The translations under genes were made by a program, and so were the position numbers. Of a stretch of 14,751 nt of DNA, positions 14,659-14,751 are shown in pieces. Positions within the stretch are counted from its first letter, which is position 1. Each line of letters opens with the position of its first letter. The notes beneath the pieces were generated by a model, which was given only the letters and a program-made list of their open reading frames with translations, was not told the DNA's origin and made no database searches. Source of the stretch: JBGPFS01 sp041483455 (GTDB lineage Bacteria > Chloroflexota > Limnocylindria > Limnocylindrales > CSP1-4); NCBI GenBank assembly GCA_041483455.1, contig JBGPFS010000040.1, positions 1 through 14,751 on the forward strand, given 5' to 3'.

Positions 14659-14751
14659 TCATTTCGCGGCGGTGATGTACGGGTCGAGGCCCAGCAGACG
14701 GTCTACGCCTCCGATGAACCACCCCGCTTCAGTCGCCGCCTCATGCCGAAT
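14659..14751 (-). CDS. C-terminal 30 residues of an unidentified protein, gene enters from right edge
   Basis: The minus-strand frame open at the window edge reads 30 residues to a TGA at 14659-14661, ending GWFIGGVDRLLGLDPYITAA plus Lys. The mix of aromatic, acidic and hydrophobic residues and the G/C-ending codons look like a real C-terminus rather than a shadow frame, and the gene is convergent with protein B. I cannot assign a family from so little sequence. Given the locus, another polysaccharide gene is likely (inference). Confidence 0.55.
   Translation of the reverse strand: MRHEAATEAGWFIGGVDRLLGLDPYITAAK

Overview
The window is a GC-rich, gene-dense stretch of bacterial chromosome carrying part of a surface polysaccharide (exopolysaccharide or wall glycopolymer) locus. 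High GC, many GTG/TTG starts, a LytR-CpsA-Psr (LCP) protein and a YerB-like DUF3048 lipoprotein fit a high-GC, Gram-positive-like lineage such as Chloroflexota or Actinomycetota. I cannot settle the phylum from sequence alone.

Layout: (1) 1-1810, minus strand: an LCP-family transferase, whose stop overlaps the start of a DUF3048 lipoprotein that runs off the left edge. (2) 1867-7290, plus strand: a polyprenyl-phosphate sugar-1-phosphate transferase, a structured 120-bp spacer, a Wzx-like flippase, a hexapeptide acyltransferase translationally coupled to a beta-keto acid cleavage enzyme (BKACE, DUF849), and a GT4-like glycosyltransferase. (3) 7291-7729: about 440 bp between convergent genes with no supported gene and one strong GC hairpin. 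(4) 13024-7730, minus strand: a tight four-gene operon of an uncharacterised glycosyltransferase-like protein (A), a glutamine-dependent asparagine synthetase-type amidotransferase, and two NAD-dependent sugar epimerase/dehydratases. (5) 13245-14576, plus strand: protein B, a clear paralogue of A, transcribed divergently from it. (6) 14659-14751, minus strand: the last 30 residues of an unidentified gene.

Working model (inference): the initiating transferase loads the first sugar phosphate on undecaprenyl phosphate. The SDR pair, the amidotransferase and the acyltransferase make or decorate unusual sugars, the GT4 protein and A/B extend the chain, the flippase exports it, and the LCP protein attaches the product to the wall. 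No Wzy polymerase or chain-length regulator lies in the window, so the locus probably continues past the right edge.

The most unusual points are the acyltransferase-BKACE pair, which might supply and use a special acyl-CoA, and the divergent A/B paralogues, which share distinctive motifs and look like an undescribed GT-B-like family. Codon use is less biased from about 3460 onward than in the three left-hand genes, suggesting the decorating part of the locus was acquired separately.
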